Below the pieces are notes generated by a model. The model saw nothing but the letters and a program-made list of their open reading frames with translations. It was not told where the DNA came from and made no database searches. From NCBI GenBank assembly GCA_964012715.1, contig CAXGUG010000002.1, positions 32,642-96,641 of the forward strand: DNA of 64,000 nt, read 5' to 3'. Made by a program: the position numbers and the translations under genes. This DNA is from UBA1479 sp964012715. Its GTDB lineage: Bacteria > Pseudomonadota > Alphaproteobacteria > Rhodospirillales > Casp-alpha2. Positions 7,789 through 16,648 of this stretch are shown here, in pieces; within the stretch, counting starts at the first letter, position 1; the number at the start of each line of letters is the position of its first letter.

Positions 7789-9216
7789 CTACGTCGAGGC
7801 GACATCATCCTTGATGATCTCGGGCATATAGCCGCGCCGCTGCTGTTGCTTGAACCGCGTCACCAGCATCACCGCCGACGCCGACAGGCCGGTGACGAAG
7901 CCGATCCAGATTCCTTCCGTCTCCAGCCCGGCGCGGAAGGCCAGCCATAGGGCGGCGCCCGCCCCCAGGCCCCAATAGCTGATCCCGGCAATGACCATCG
8001 GCAGGGTCGTGTCGTTGAGGCCGCGCAACGCCCCGGCGGCGACGGCTTGCAACGCATCGACGATCTGGAACAGGGCGGCGAACATCAACAGCGACACCGC
8101 CAGTTGCAGGACGGCGGTGGAATCCGCCCGCTCGGCATCCATGAACAGGGCGGCGAACGGCTCGGGCACGGTCACGACCACGCCGGTCATGGTCGCGGCG
8201 AACAACAGGGCCACGACGATCGCCGCCCAACCCGCGCGGTAAGCCCCGGCGGCATCCCGCCGGCCCACGGCCTGGCCGACGCGGACGGTCGCGGCCTGGC
8301 TCAACCCCATCGGGATCATGAAGGTGATATGCGGCATCTGCATCGCGATGATATGGGCCGCCAGGGCGACCGCGCCGAACTGTCCGATGACGAAGGACGC
8401 GCCGATGAAGAACCCGGCCTCCATCACCGTGATCGCGGCGATGGGCGCGCCGATCCGCAGGATCTGCGTGAAGATATGCCAGTCGGGCCGCCAGAACCGG
8501 GCGAACACCTGATACTTGTTGAACGGACGACGCCAGATCACGACCACGGTCAGCGCCAGGGCCATCAGCAGGTTGACCGTGGCGGTGGCGATCCCGGCCC
8601 CAACCAGCTCCAGGCGCGGCAGGCCGAAATGTCCGAAAATCAGGGCATAGTCGAGCAACGCGTTGACCGGCAGACCCGCGATCATGATCCAAAAGGCCGC
8701 CGCCGGGCGACCCAGGGCGGAGATGAAGTTGCGCAGCACGCTGAACGCGATCGCCGGGGGTAGGCACCACATCAGGGTGCTCATATAGGCCTCGGCATGG
8801 GGTAGGACTTCGGGCGGTTGGTTCAACAGGCGCAGCACATCGGTCGTGTGCCCGTACATAACCATGAACGGGGTGACGATCAGCGCGGCGACCCATAGGC
8901 CCTGGCGGATCACCCGGCGCACGATGCGCGGTTGCCGCGCGCCAAAGGCCTGCGAGGCCAGGGCGGCGGTCGACATGGTCAACCCGAAGCAAACGATATA
9001 GCCCATGAAGAACAGCATCAGGCTGATCGAGGCTCCGGCCAGCGGTTCCGGCCCCAATCGGCCAATCATGGCGGTGTCGGTCGTCATCATCCCGACCCAG
9101 GCGAGCTGCGTCGCGACGATCGGCGTGGCCAGGCGGAACAGCTGTTTCAATTCCTGCCGCCACGCCGGGGAGATGACGGGACGCCGGAAATGGGCAGGGG
9201 CGTTTTGGGTAGGCAT
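7789..9216 (-). CDS. MATE family multidrug/metabolite exporter
   Basis: A 12-helix inner-membrane antiporter of the multidrug and toxic compound extrusion family (NorM-like branch), 475 residues. The hydrophobic pattern shows two six-helix halves. Family-typical stretches include TPIVATQLAWVGMMTTDTAM in helix 1 and AVALAAHIIAMQMPHITFMI in the second half. The ATG at 9216 was chosen; a TTG nine codons upstream is possible but would start inside the leader terminator flank. Upstream on the same strand lie a perfect hairpin, a 36-codon frame and a T-tailed terminator only about 25 bases before the start codon, suggesting conditional read-through. Exported substrate is unknown. Confidence 0.9.
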   Translation of the reverse strand: MPTQNAPAHFRRPVISPAWRQELKQLFRLATPIVATQLAWVGMMTTDTAMIGRLGPEPLAGASISLMLFFMGYIVCFGLTMSTAALASQAFGARQPRIVRRVIRQGLWVAALIVTPFMVMYGHTTDVLRLLNQPPEVLPHAEAYMSTLMWCLPPAIAFSVLRNFISALGRPAAAFWIMIAGLPVNALLDYALIFGHFGLPRLELVGAGIATATVNLLMALALTVVVIWRRPFNKYQVFARFWRPDWHIFTQILRIGAPIAAITVMEAGFFIGASFVIGQFGAVALAAHIIAMQMPHITFMIPMGLSQAATVRVGQAVGRRDAAGAYRAGWAAIVVALLFAATMTGVVVTVPEPFAALFMDAERADSTAVLQLAVSLLMFAALFQIVDALQAVAAGALRGLNDTTLPMVIAGISYWGLGAGAALWLAFRAGLETEGIWIGFVTGLSASAVMLVTRFKQQQRRGYMPEIIKDDVAST

Positions 9217-9241
9217 GTTCTGAAAATTCCAAAGTAGAGAC

Positions 9242-9266
9242 AAAAAAAGCGGACCTTGCGGTCCGC
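9242..9266 (-). terminator. Intrinsic terminator directly upstream of the MATE start (leader attenuator)
   Basis: Read on the minus strand, GCGGACC-GCAA-GGTCCGC is followed by seven T's (9248 to 9242). It ends about 25 bases before the MATE start codon and so would stop transcription entering the gene unless relieved. Confidence 0.8.
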
Positions 9267-9298
9267 CCTGGGCACGTCACGAAAATGAACGGACGGCG

Positions 9299-9409
9299 CT
9301 AGGGCAGGGGGCTCCGGGAAACGGCGAACGAACCGATCCGGGCAGGCGCGGAAACGCCGCCGGAGAAGCCGGTCGCATAGACGGAAATTTGGGAGCCACG
9401 AATAATCAT
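9299..9409 (-). CDS. Possible 36-residue leader peptide upstream of the MATE gene
   Basis: A minus-strand ATG at 9409 opens a 36-codon frame ending at TAG (9299-9301). The peptide is rich in Gly, Ser and Ala (for instance ATGFSGGVSAPARIGSFA). Its start codon lies inside one arm of a perfect 12-bp inverted repeat (9407-9433), and the MATE leader terminator begins about 30 bases beyond its stop. This geometry suggests a translated leader, but no ribosome-binding site is clear and the family is unknown to me. It may equally be chance in a structured 5' leader. Confidence 0.3.
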   Translation of the reverse strand: MIIRGSQISVYATGFSGGVSAPARIGSFAVSRSPLP

Positions 9410-9433
9410 GGCGGGGCTTATAGCCCCGCCATG
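9407..9433. repeat. Perfect 12-bp inverted repeat at the head of the MATE leader
   Basis: CATGGCGGGGCT and AGCCCCGCCATG flank a TAT loop. It lacks a T-run on either strand. It could be an RNA hairpin in the MATE leader or an operator for a regulator. Confidence 0.75.
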
Positions 9434-9493
9434 GCGGAAAGGAAAGTCAGATAAATGTGAACGTGTCGTGTCGGGCGCGAGACGGCGGCGCGT

Positions 9494-10663
9494 TCAGGCG
9501 GCGGGCAGGGCGACCTGAATCGGCTCCTTCACCTTGTGCACCTGGGATAAGGAGCGCAGGCGCGCGATCTGCGGCGCGCTAAGGACAGTGCCCTTGGCCA
9601 GGACCAATCCGCCGCTTTGGTACTCCAAATCGGCGACCAACTCATGACCGGGGCGCAGCATGAAAACGGCGACGTGTTCCGACCGCTTGCTGCCGTTCTC
9701 GCTGGCTTCGCCCGGGCGCATGCTGAGATGGCGCTTGGCCAGATTGAGAATGTCCGGATCGAACCGGCCTTCTTTCTTGGCCAGGGCGTCGAACACCGTC
9801 GGGCCCGGCTCGTGCCCGTCCGTTGCCTCGGCGATGGCCTTGAGCAGGTGAAGGATCCGCCCGGCCAGGGGGATCGAGGGGCCGGAGACGTCGTCTTCGG
9901 GGAAGCCGCCGCCGTCGAACTGTTTATCCTGATACAGGATGCCGCGGGCCACGCCTTCCATCCGGGGGATATTGGCGACCAGGGAACTGCCGACCTCGGG
10001 CACGGTCTGCAGGATTTTCTTTTCCTCGTCGGTCAGGTTCTGGTCGGCGGCGCGGCGCAGGGTCAGTTCGGCCGGAACGGCGACCCGACCGAGCGGGGCC
10101 AGCATGGCGGCGAAGTTCAGTTCCCAGGCGCTGACGCCCGAGATATGCGGCGCCAATCGGGCGGCCCATCCGGCGACCTTGCGGGCGTTGCCGGCAGCCA
10201 GCGGATCCATCAACGAGACCACGTCGGACAACAGCTTGATCGATCCGGCCAGGGTCGTTTCCAAAAGCTTCTTTTCAGCGGCGATCATTTGGTGCTGACG
10301 CAGGCCGGCATCGATGGCGCGGCATAGGTCCTCGGTCGCGCAGGGCTTGTTGAGGAAGCGAAAGATATGCCCCTTGTTGACCGCTTCGACCGCGCAATCC
10401 TGATCGGCATTGCCGGTCAGCATGATGCGGGAGGTGGTCGGCGCGCGCTTGGCGAAGGCTTCCAGGGTTTCCACCCCGGTCATGCCCGGCATGCGCATGT
10501 CGCAGACGACGACGGCGATGGATGGGTCCTGTTCCAAGGTCTCCAGAGCCTTCGCACCGCTGTCTGCCGTCAAAAGGCCGTAGCGGCCGTGCAATTGGCG
10601 GCGCAGGGCGCTCAACAGGTTGGTGTCGTCGTCGATCAACAGGACTTTATCTTCGGCGCTCAT
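9494..10663 (-). CDS. Response regulator with degenerate HD-GYP-like output domain
   Basis: A 389-residue protein: receiver domain (about 5-125, phosphoacceptor Asp55 in VVVCDMRMPG, conserved Lys in FRFLNKPCA) joined to an HD-GYP-like domain. The output domain keeps the fold signature (ending DKQFDGGGFPEDDVSGPSIP) but the metal-binding HD pair is replaced: MLAPLGRVAVP around residues 187-197 has Ala-Pro where HD is expected, and GYP is GFP. Cyclic-di-GMP hydrolysis is therefore unlikely; a binding or scaffold role is more plausible. It is the last gene of a four-gene minus-strand unit, 15 bases after the REC-HDOD gene. Regulators of this REC/HD type are often partners of hybrid sensors. Confidence 0.8.
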   Translation of the reverse strand: MSAEDKVLLIDDDTNLLSALRRQLHGRYGLLTADSGAKALETLEQDPSIAVVVCDMRMPGMTGVETLEAFAKRAPTTSRIMLTGNADQDCAVEAVNKGHIFRFLNKPCATEDLCRAIDAGLRQHQMIAAEKKLLETTLAGSIKLLSDVVSLMDPLAAGNARKVAGWAARLAPHISGVSAWELNFAAMLAPLGRVAVPAELTLRRAADQNLTDEEKKILQTVPEVGSSLVANIPRMEGVARGILYQDKQFDGGGFPEDDVSGPSIPLAGRILHLLKAIAEATDGHEPGPTVFDALAKKEGRFDPDILNLAKRHLSMRPGEASENGSKRSEHVAVFMLRPGHELVADLEYQSGGLVLAKGTVLSAPQIARLRSLSQVHKVKEPIQVALPAA

Positions 10664-10678
10664 GGTACAGCTCCTTTC

Positions 10679-11884
10679 CTAGGATGCAGAGGCCAGGGGG
10701 TCGTTCTTCGGCGGCTTGACGATGCAGGCGGCGCAAGCGCCTTCGTTACCTGCCGTTACTTCGGTATGGGCGGCGCGTACGGCGCCGAGGGCGTCGTCGA
10801 TCGCGTCCGGGCATTCCTGATCCGGGTCATGGTGATGCAGAACGGCTTCGATCACGGGATCGGAGAAACCCCAGAGGCTCAGGAGATAGGCCCCGGCTTC
10901 GGCATGATTGGCGCCGATGGCGCGGCGTTCCGCCTCAAGCGGAGAGATGCCTTCGCGGGCCACGATTTCTTCCGCCTTGCTGCAACAATCGGGATGCTCG
11001 GCCAACAGCATCAAGATCCCGACATGAGACAACAGCCCCGCGCAGCAGGCTTGTTCGACCTGATGGGGCGACAAGTTGTTCTCCATTGCGATCCGTCGGG
11101 CCGAGGCGGCGGTCGCCATGGCCTTGTCGCATAGGCTCTGCAGGCGATCACGCACGCGGGGGCTGCCTTCGTAGCTGCGGAAAACGCAGGCGCTGGCAAC
11201 CAGGCTGCGCATCGTATCCAAGCCCAACAGGCGGACGGCCTGGCGGCAATCGGTGATTTTCGTCGGCAGGCAGAAATAGGCGGAGTTGGTCAATTTCAGG
11301 ACCGTCGCGGCCAGGCCGATATCGCGTTCGATTACCGAAGCGATGGTGTCGATGGTTGCAGTCGGATCGGCGATGGCGGCCATGAAGTCGTGATAGACAT
11401 GCGGCAAGGCGGGAAGGGAACCAAGCTCGGCGACGAAAGCCTTGATCCGTGGATCGCCCAAACGATGACGTAGGTCCAAGGACCGTTTGATGGTTTGGAT
11501 CAGGTGATCGGCGTCGCAGGGCTTCGCCAGGTATTGGTGCGACGGCCCGACGGTTTTCATCACCGCTTCGTTCTCGGCGAAGCCGGACAGGACGATGCGG
11601 ATCGCCGCCGGATTGATTTCGCCGACCTTGCACAACAATTCGGCGCCGTCCATTTCCGGCATGCGCATGTCGGAGACGACGACGTCCACCGGTTCCTTTT
11701 CCATGTGCGACAGGGCCTCTTTGCCGCTACCGGCAAAGGTCATGTTCCATTCCCGCCGCATGGGGTGAAGCATGCGGCGCAGGCCTTGCAGCAACATGGC
11801 GTCGTCATCGACGAACAGGACACTCACCTCGTCATCGACGGCGATGGGGGGAGCTGCGGAAGTCGGTCTGTCTGCGATGGTCAT
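10679..11884 (-). CDS. Response regulator with HDOD output domain
   Basis: A 401-residue protein with an N-terminal receiver (about 20-145; Asp72 in VVVSDMRMPEMDG) and an HDOD domain (about 165-345), recognised by SLPALPHVYHDFMAAIADP and the helix ERDIGLAATVLKLTNSAYF followed by AVRLLGLDTMRSLVASA. HDOD domains are non-enzymatic relatives of HD domains found in signalling and motility control. The gene sits between the sensor kinase and a second receiver protein in one operon, so both are probable phosphorylation targets of that kinase. No DNA-binding domain is visible, so output is likely protein-protein rather than transcriptional. Confidence 0.85.
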   Translation of the reverse strand: MTIADRPTSAAPPIAVDDEVSVLFVDDDAMLLQGLRRMLHPMRREWNMTFAGSGKEALSHMEKEPVDVVVSDMRMPEMDGAELLCKVGEINPAAIRIVLSGFAENEAVMKTVGPSHQYLAKPCDADHLIQTIKRSLDLRHRLGDPRIKAFVAELGSLPALPHVYHDFMAAIADPTATIDTIASVIERDIGLAATVLKLTNSAYFCLPTKITDCRQAVRLLGLDTMRSLVASACVFRSYEGSPRVRDRLQSLCDKAMATAASARRIAMENNLSPHQVEQACCAGLLSHVGILMLLAEHPDCCSKAEEIVAREGISPLEAERRAIGANHAEAGAYLLSLWGFSDPVIEAVLHHHDPDQECPDAIDDALGAVRAAHTEVTAGNEGACAACIVKPPKNDPLASAS

Positions 11885-11912
11885 GGTTTCGGTCTTTTCA
11901 ATCTTGGATGCT

Positions 11913-13856
11913 TCAGGCGGCCTTGCGGTCCTGGGCGTCGATGGGCAGCGTGATGATGAAGGTCGTGCCTTCGCCTTCCGTGCTTTTCACCCGGATTTGG
12001 CCGTGGTGTTTGTTGACGACGATGTCGTGTGCGAGGGCCAGACCCTGGCCCGTGCCGCGCCCCACGTCCTTGGTGGTGAAGAACGGCTCGAAGATGCGGT
12101 CGCGGATATGGGCGGGAATGCCCGTTCCCGTGTCGGAGATCTCAAGCCGGACTTTGTCGTCCTCGCGCTTCGTGCGGACGGTGATTTTGCCCATCCCGGT
12201 CCCCTTGTCGGCAACGGCGTGGGCGGCGTTGACGATCATGTTCAGGGCGACCTGATTCAGCGCGCCTTCAAGGCCGACAACCTCGGGCAGGCTTTCATCC
12301 AACTCGAAGGCGATTTCGGCGACATGTTTCCATTCGCTTTTGCAGACCACGGCGGAGCGTTCCAGCACACGGTTCAGATCGACCGGGCCCATTTCCTTGC
12401 TGGCCGGGTGCGAGAATTCCTTCATCGCGAGCACGATGTTGGAAACCTGACGGACGCCTTCGATCGACTGGCGGGCGGCCTGAAGGGCTTCTTCGCGCAG
12501 GAAGTCGACATCGCATTCGTCGTAGGCCGCCTGGCAGGCATTGACCCAGTCGGCCAAGGCATCTTGTTTCTGCGCGGCTTCGGCCAGTGACCGGTGGGTA
12601 TCGACCACTTTCATCAGGTCGCCGGCGGCGTCTTCCAAAAAGCGCAGGTTGTCGCCGATGTATTGGATCGGCGTGTTGATTTCATGGGCGATGCCGCCGG
12701 CCAAAGTGCCGAGGGCTTCCATCTTCTGGCTTTGCATCAACTCCCGTTCCAGGACGCGGGCGCGTTCCTGGGCCTCCATCACGGCGGTGATATCCGTTTC
12801 AATGAACACCCAGCCGCCGGTGGCCAGTTGGCGGCGGCTGTGCAGAATGCTCCGTCCGTCCTTCAGGCGCGAGGTCCAGCGTTCCGCCCCGGATAGATAA
12901 TCCAGGCTGCCGTCGGCTTGTTTCTTATGGCCGTTTTCTTCGATCGAGCTGAAGAAGGGAGCAGTTGCCGAGGTGATCTCTTGAATCGTCGGGGTGCCGG
13001 GCAGCTCATCCAGAGCCATCGGGTACAGGCGGTCGAAGGCCGAGTTGCGTTTCAATTGAACGCCGTCGGTATCGACGATCAGAACACCTTGGTTCAGGCT
13101 TTCGACGGCATCCTGAAGGACGCTTTCGGCGCGGTCGCGTCCGGCTTCGGCCTGCATGCGGGCGGCTTCTAGCTCTGTCGCATACTCGGCCAGCGCCGTC
13201 GACATGCGGTTGAAGCTCCGTGCCGTATCCGCGAGTTCGTCACTGCCGTGAACTTGGATCCGGTGCCCGAAATGACCTTCGGCGACGCGGCGCGCGCCTT
13301 TCTGCAGCGCATCCAATTGTTGCGTCAAAATGCCGCCAAGGATGAAGCCGAAAAAGGCGACAAGGCTGATTTCCAGGGCGGCTACGGACAGCATCCAGCG
13401 CGAGGCATCGCGCAGAGTTTGCAGGATGCCGCGCGTGTCCAGGCCCAGTTCGATCTTGCCGAACTCCGTACCAGCGACCGAGATCGGGACGGTGACGTCG
13501 AATTGATGATTTTCGTTCAGGTCGGTGACCACGTCGTGCGTACGAACGGCGGAATCATCGGTGGGTGTTTTTCCGGCCTTCGCCAAAATCGTTCCGTGGT
13601 GGTCGAGAACACGAAGATACAGAATGCCGGGATTGCGCGCGGCCTGCCCCACCAGAATGTCGAGCGTCGCCAGGTCCGTGGCGACGACGGCGTCGCTGGT
13701 CATCGTGGCGAACAGTTCCGCCGTGGTTTCGGCGCGGCTCCGCAGTTGGTCTTCGTTGGACGAGCGGATGTAGTTCAGGCCGCTGATGACCAGGATCGAC
13801 AGCAATAGTATTTCGATGGCGGCAACGCCCAGGATCACTTTCAATCGGAACGACAT
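11913..13856 (-). CDS. Membrane sensor histidine kinase (periplasmic domain, HAMP, PAS, HisKA, HATPase)
   Basis: A 647-residue inner-membrane kinase. Order: TM helix (about 7-28), periplasmic sensor region (about 30-160), second TM (about 165-187), HAMP linker (about 185-240), coiled coil, PAS-like domain (about 255-370), dimerisation domain with phospho-His in LAGGIAHEINTPIQYIGDN (about residue 391) and ATPase domain with N and G boxes (MIVNAAHAVADKG; DTGTGIP; GTGQGLALAHDIV). The INTPIQYI form of the H box is typical of chemosensory-type kinases that pair with REC-HDOD regulators. Its start overlaps the end of the PhnD-like binding protein gene by 16 bases, strongly implying that the two proteins act together as a sensor. 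Confidence 0.9.
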   Translation of the reverse strand: MSFRLKVILGVAAIEILLLSILVISGLNYIRSSNEDQLRSRAETTAELFATMTSDAVVATDLATLDILVGQAARNPGILYLRVLDHHGTILAKAGKTPTDDSAVRTHDVVTDLNENHQFDVTVPISVAGTEFGKIELGLDTRGILQTLRDASRWMLSVAALEISLVAFFGFILGGILTQQLDALQKGARRVAEGHFGHRIQVHGSDELADTARSFNRMSTALAEYATELEAARMQAEAGRDRAESVLQDAVESLNQGVLIVDTDGVQLKRNSAFDRLYPMALDELPGTPTIQEITSATAPFFSSIEENGHKKQADGSLDYLSGAERWTSRLKDGRSILHSRRQLATGGWVFIETDITAVMEAQERARVLERELMQSQKMEALGTLAGGIAHEINTPIQYIGDNLRFLEDAAGDLMKVVDTHRSLAEAAQKQDALADWVNACQAAYDECDVDFLREEALQAARQSIEGVRQVSNIVLAMKEFSHPASKEMGPVDLNRVLERSAVVCKSEWKHVAEIAFELDESLPEVVGLEGALNQVALNMIVNAAHAVADKGTGMGKITVRTKREDDKVRLEISDTGTGIPAHIRDRIFEPFFTTKDVGRGTGQGLALAHDIVVNKHHGQIRVKSTEGEGTTFIITLPIDAQDRKAA

Positions 13857-14707
13857 GTCACGTCTCCCGTTTCGGCAATTTCCGTCTGTTGTTCAGTCAG
13901 GCCCAGGGCGCGAACGTCGTTCCAGTTCGAGTCTTCGGCAGCGACCAGTCCCGCCATGCCCAGGGGCTTCATCAACTTGGGGTCGGAGCCGATGACGTTG
14001 ATGAACGCCGTGGCGATTGTTTGCAGGTCGTTGTCCGACAGCGCCGGCGATGCGGCAAAGGCATGCGGGGTATAGGCGTCGGTCCGATAGATCACCCGCA
14101 ACTGTTTGCGCAGGTCTTCCGGAATGCTGTTGAAGGTTCGTTTGACACCGCCGCCCGCGGCATAGATGCCCGCTGCGACCGAGCGATAGACGCTGTCGTG
14201 GGATTTCACGTACTTCGTTTCATGCTCGATTTTTTGGGACCGCATTTCGGCTTGGGGCAGGACGCTCGCCCCGAAAGCGGCGGGTGAAGGAAAGGCGAAG
14301 GCCTGGCCATTCAGGTCGGCCAGTTTGTGGGCCGGAGAATCGGCCCGCACGACGATCAAGCCCTGAAGGCGTTTGGCCGCCTGATGGGCAAATGCACGGT
14401 AGCCGGATTGCGTATGAAACACCGTGTAGTGGTAGGGGTTCATGTACGCCAGTTCGTAAGCGCCCTTTGCCAGGCACTTTTCGAACGTCGGGATATCCTT
14501 GGTCGTGGCGAAGCGGATCGGCAGGCCGGTTTCCTGCGACAGCCGGTTCATGATCGGAATCCAAATCTGCGCCAATCGGGTCGCCGATTGTTGCGGCACG
14601 ATTCCGAACAGAATGTCCCGTTGCTTTTCGGCGGCGGATGTTTCTTTCGCCGCGACGGCGTAGGTAAAGGCGCAGACGATGGCTAGGCTTGAGATCAGGC
14701 GCTGCAT
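13841..14707 (-). CDS. PhnD-like periplasmic phosphate/phosphonate-type binding protein
   Basis: A 288-residue secreted protein with a probable signal peptide (about residues 1-25) and the PhnD/SsuA2-like periplasmic fold: FGIVPQQSATRLAQIWIPIM, then FEKCLAKGAYELAYMNPYHY, and the family motif GQAFAFPSPAAFGASVLPQA. No permease or ATPase gene accompanies it; instead it is the first gene of a unit with a histidine kinase and two response regulators, and overlaps the kinase gene by 16 bases. The likely job is ligand sensing for the kinase, not transport. The ligand may be a phosphonate, phosphite or another oxyanion; the family name does not fix it. Confidence 0.85.
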   Translation of the reverse strand: MQRLISSLAIVCAFTYAVAAKETSAAEKQRDILFGIVPQQSATRLAQIWIPIMNRLSQETGLPIRFATTKDIPTFEKCLAKGAYELAYMNPYHYTVFHTQSGYRAFAHQAAKRLQGLIVVRADSPAHKLADLNGQAFAFPSPAAFGASVLPQAEMRSQKIEHETKYVKSHDSVYRSVAAGIYAAGGGVKRTFNSIPEDLRKQLRVIYRTDAYTPHAFAASPALSDNDLQTIATAFINVIGSDPKLMKPLGMAGLVAAEDSNWNDVRALGLTEQQTEIAETGDVTCRSD

Positions 14708-14872
14708 GGCGGACTCCCGTAGAGATCATTTCCAGCGATGATCCAGGGGTATCAGGCCGCGAATGCCTGCCACATCCCCGTTTGGGGAGGGCGCGTTGAA
14801 ACGTTTTCTATCCGGCTTTTGACGGGCTAAAATCAGACTGAATTCCGTTGTTTTCCCTTTAGGCAGCGTCGC

Positions 14873-15874
14873 ATGGAAATGGATCGGATTCTGTTCGTCG
14901 ATGACGAGCCGCTGGTGTTAGATGCCCTGAAACGCATGCTGAAACGCCATGCGGACCACTGGGATATGGCCTTCATGTCCGATCCGCAGGCGGCTTGCGC
15001 GCGCTTTGCCAGCGCGCCGTTCGACGTGGTCGTCTCCGATCTGCAGATGCCGAAAATGTCTGGGTTGGAACTGGCGAAGGCCGTGCGGGAGAAAGCCCCT
15101 TCGACACAGGTGATCATGCTGACCGGGACGGCCGATCTGGCCAAGGCCATCGATGCGATCAATGAGGCCGGGGTGTTTCGGTTCTATACCAAGCCCTGCC
15201 CGGCCGACTTGTTGGCGGAAGGGGTCAAGGCAGCGCTGTTGGAGCGTCGGCGCCGTGTGAATGCGGATGCTTTCGGGGCCGCCGGCCGGGCCGGTATCGG
15301 CGAGGCCGCGTTGAGCCGCCTGCCCATCGGTGTGGTGGTGGTCGATGGGGCGGCCCGCTTGGCTTTTATGAACCCACGCGGAGCCGCCATGGTGACGGCC
15401 CGCGACGGGTTGGTGCTCGGCCATGAGCAAGTTCTTCGTGCCGCCGATCCGGACGATACGGCGGAACTTCATCGGGTCATCAAGGCTCTGGCCAATGGTG
15501 ACGCCAGCGGCGCGGCCCAAGGCTTGGCGATCGAACGCCCATCGATGGCGCGGCCCTTGTCGCTACGGGCCGAGGCAATGGCCGCCGAAAACGGCGAAAG
15601 AGACGAGCCGTTGGTAATCTTGTTCGTGACCGATCCTGAAACGCCCCCGGCGGTCTCGCCCGCGGTCGTGGCGCGGATCTTCGGCCTGACAGATCAGGAA
15701 TCCCGCGTCGCCGCCGCCATTGCGCAAGGAGCGACCCCCGAAGAAGCCGCCACGGATATGAATCTGACGGTCGGGACCGTGCGGACCTATCTGAAGCAAA
15801 TATTTTCCAAAACGGGCACAAGCCGACAGGCGGAGTTGGTCAATTTGATCCTGACGTCGCCGACGGCGGTGTAA
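14873..15874 (+). CDS. Response regulator: REC - PAS-like - LuxR-type HTH
   Basis: A 333-residue transcription factor, divergent from the sensor operon. The receiver covers about 4-125 (Asp56 in VVVSDLQMP, Lys in FRFYTKPC), a PAS-like linker domain follows (LSRLPIGVVVVDGAARLAF, about 150-250), and the C-terminal LuxR helix-turn-helix (about 265-330) includes LTDQESRVAAAIAQG and MNLTVGTVRTYLKQIFSKT. It shares receiver features, such as the DDEPLVLDALKRMLKRH opening, with the other regulators here. A plausible DNA-binding output of the neighbouring kinase. The region between the divergent genes (14708-14872) would carry both promoters. Confidence 0.87.
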   Translation: MEMDRILFVDDEPLVLDALKRMLKRHADHWDMAFMSDPQAACARFASAPFDVVVSDLQMPKMSGLELAKAVREKAPSTQVIMLTGTADLAKAIDAINEAGVFRFYTKPCPADLLAEGVKAALLERRRRVNADAFGAAGRAGIGEAALSRLPIGVVVVDGAARLAFMNPRGAAMVTARDGLVLGHEQVLRAADPDDTAELHRVIKALANGDASGAAQGLAIERPSMARPLSLRAEAMAAENGERDEPLVILFVTDPETPPAVSPAVVARIFGLTDQESRVAAAIAQGATPEEAATDMNLTVGTVRTYLKQIFSKTGTSRQAELVNLILTSPTAV

Positions 15875-15974
15875 CGGCAACCTGGACTGGCGCCAAACCG
15901 GCGTCTGCCGGGCGGTGGCGTGAAAATTGCTTTCCTGCCGGCGGTTTATGTCTCGCGACAGGAAAGGACGTGGC

Positions 15975-16394
15975 ATGAGCAAGCTTGCTCGCAAAACCCG
16001 GGTGTTGATCGTTGATGACGATGTCTCGGTGCTGGATGGATTGCGCCGAGGGCTTCGGCGATACGCTGCGGAATGGGATATCTCTTTCGCCCAGGATGCT
16101 GCGGAAGCGTTGATGACTGCAAAGCTAAGGCCACTAGATGTGGTGATAACGGACATGCGCATGCCCAATATGCGTGGCGGCGACTTGTTGCGTCGATTTG
16201 CAGAGCGCTATCCCGAGACGTTGCGGATCGCCTTTTCCGACAAGTTCGATGCCTTGACGACCTATACGCTGACCGATTGTTCGCACACGTTTATCGCCAA
16301 GCCTTGCGACGCCTTGCGCCTGTATCACTTCGTCCAGGAACGCGTGGCCGAGCATTTGGGGCGGGTTGTCCATGCACGGGATCGCGCAAGGTAA
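15975..16394 (+). CDS. Single-domain response regulator
   Basis: A 139-residue protein made only of a receiver domain: RVLIVDDDVSVLDGLRRGLR, phosphoacceptor Asp60 in VVITDMRMPNM, and a C-terminal FIAKPCD loop with the conserved Lys. The ATG at 15975 follows AGGAAAGGA with good spacing and was preferred to an earlier in-frame start. The protein has no output domain, so it may compete for or relay phosphate within the five-gene signalling block. The usual Thr/Ser position is kept as Ser in IAFSDKFD. It is about 100 bases after the LuxR-type regulator, in the same direction. Confidence 0.85.
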   Translation: MSKLARKTRVLIVDDDVSVLDGLRRGLRRYAAEWDISFAQDAAEALMTAKLRPLDVVITDMRMPNMRGGDLLRRFAERYPETLRIAFSDKFDALTTYTLTDCSHTFIAKPCDALRLYHFVQERVAEHLGRVVHARDRAR

Positions 16395-16516
16395 ACCCGA
16401 TCCTGCCGTCGGGATGGGCCGCGCATGCAAGGAACAGTGAATGCGCCATGCCCATTCTTTCTCTTAGATTTCCGCTTTAAACGGTTGTTTTTTCTCGCGA
16501 ATGGCGTTACCCGTCA

Positions 16517-16532
16517 TTAACTGTGGATTAAC
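16517..16532 (+). promoter_or_regulatory. CtrA-type binding site upstream of mreC
   Basis: TTAA-CTGTGGA-TTAAC matches the full alphaproteobacterial CtrA motif TTAA-N7-TTAAC. It lies about 115 bases before the mreC start, in an AT-rich stretch that probably holds the promoter. Confidence 0.55.
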
Positions 16533-16648
16533 GCTAATAAGCGAAAAAATACGCTAAGGGGAGGTCGGGTAATGCGGACCTGTGGTCGGCCGTTGGGGGC
16601 CGGTCGCGGGACGTGCGGTATGGATTCGGGCAGGAAGGACATCCTGGG

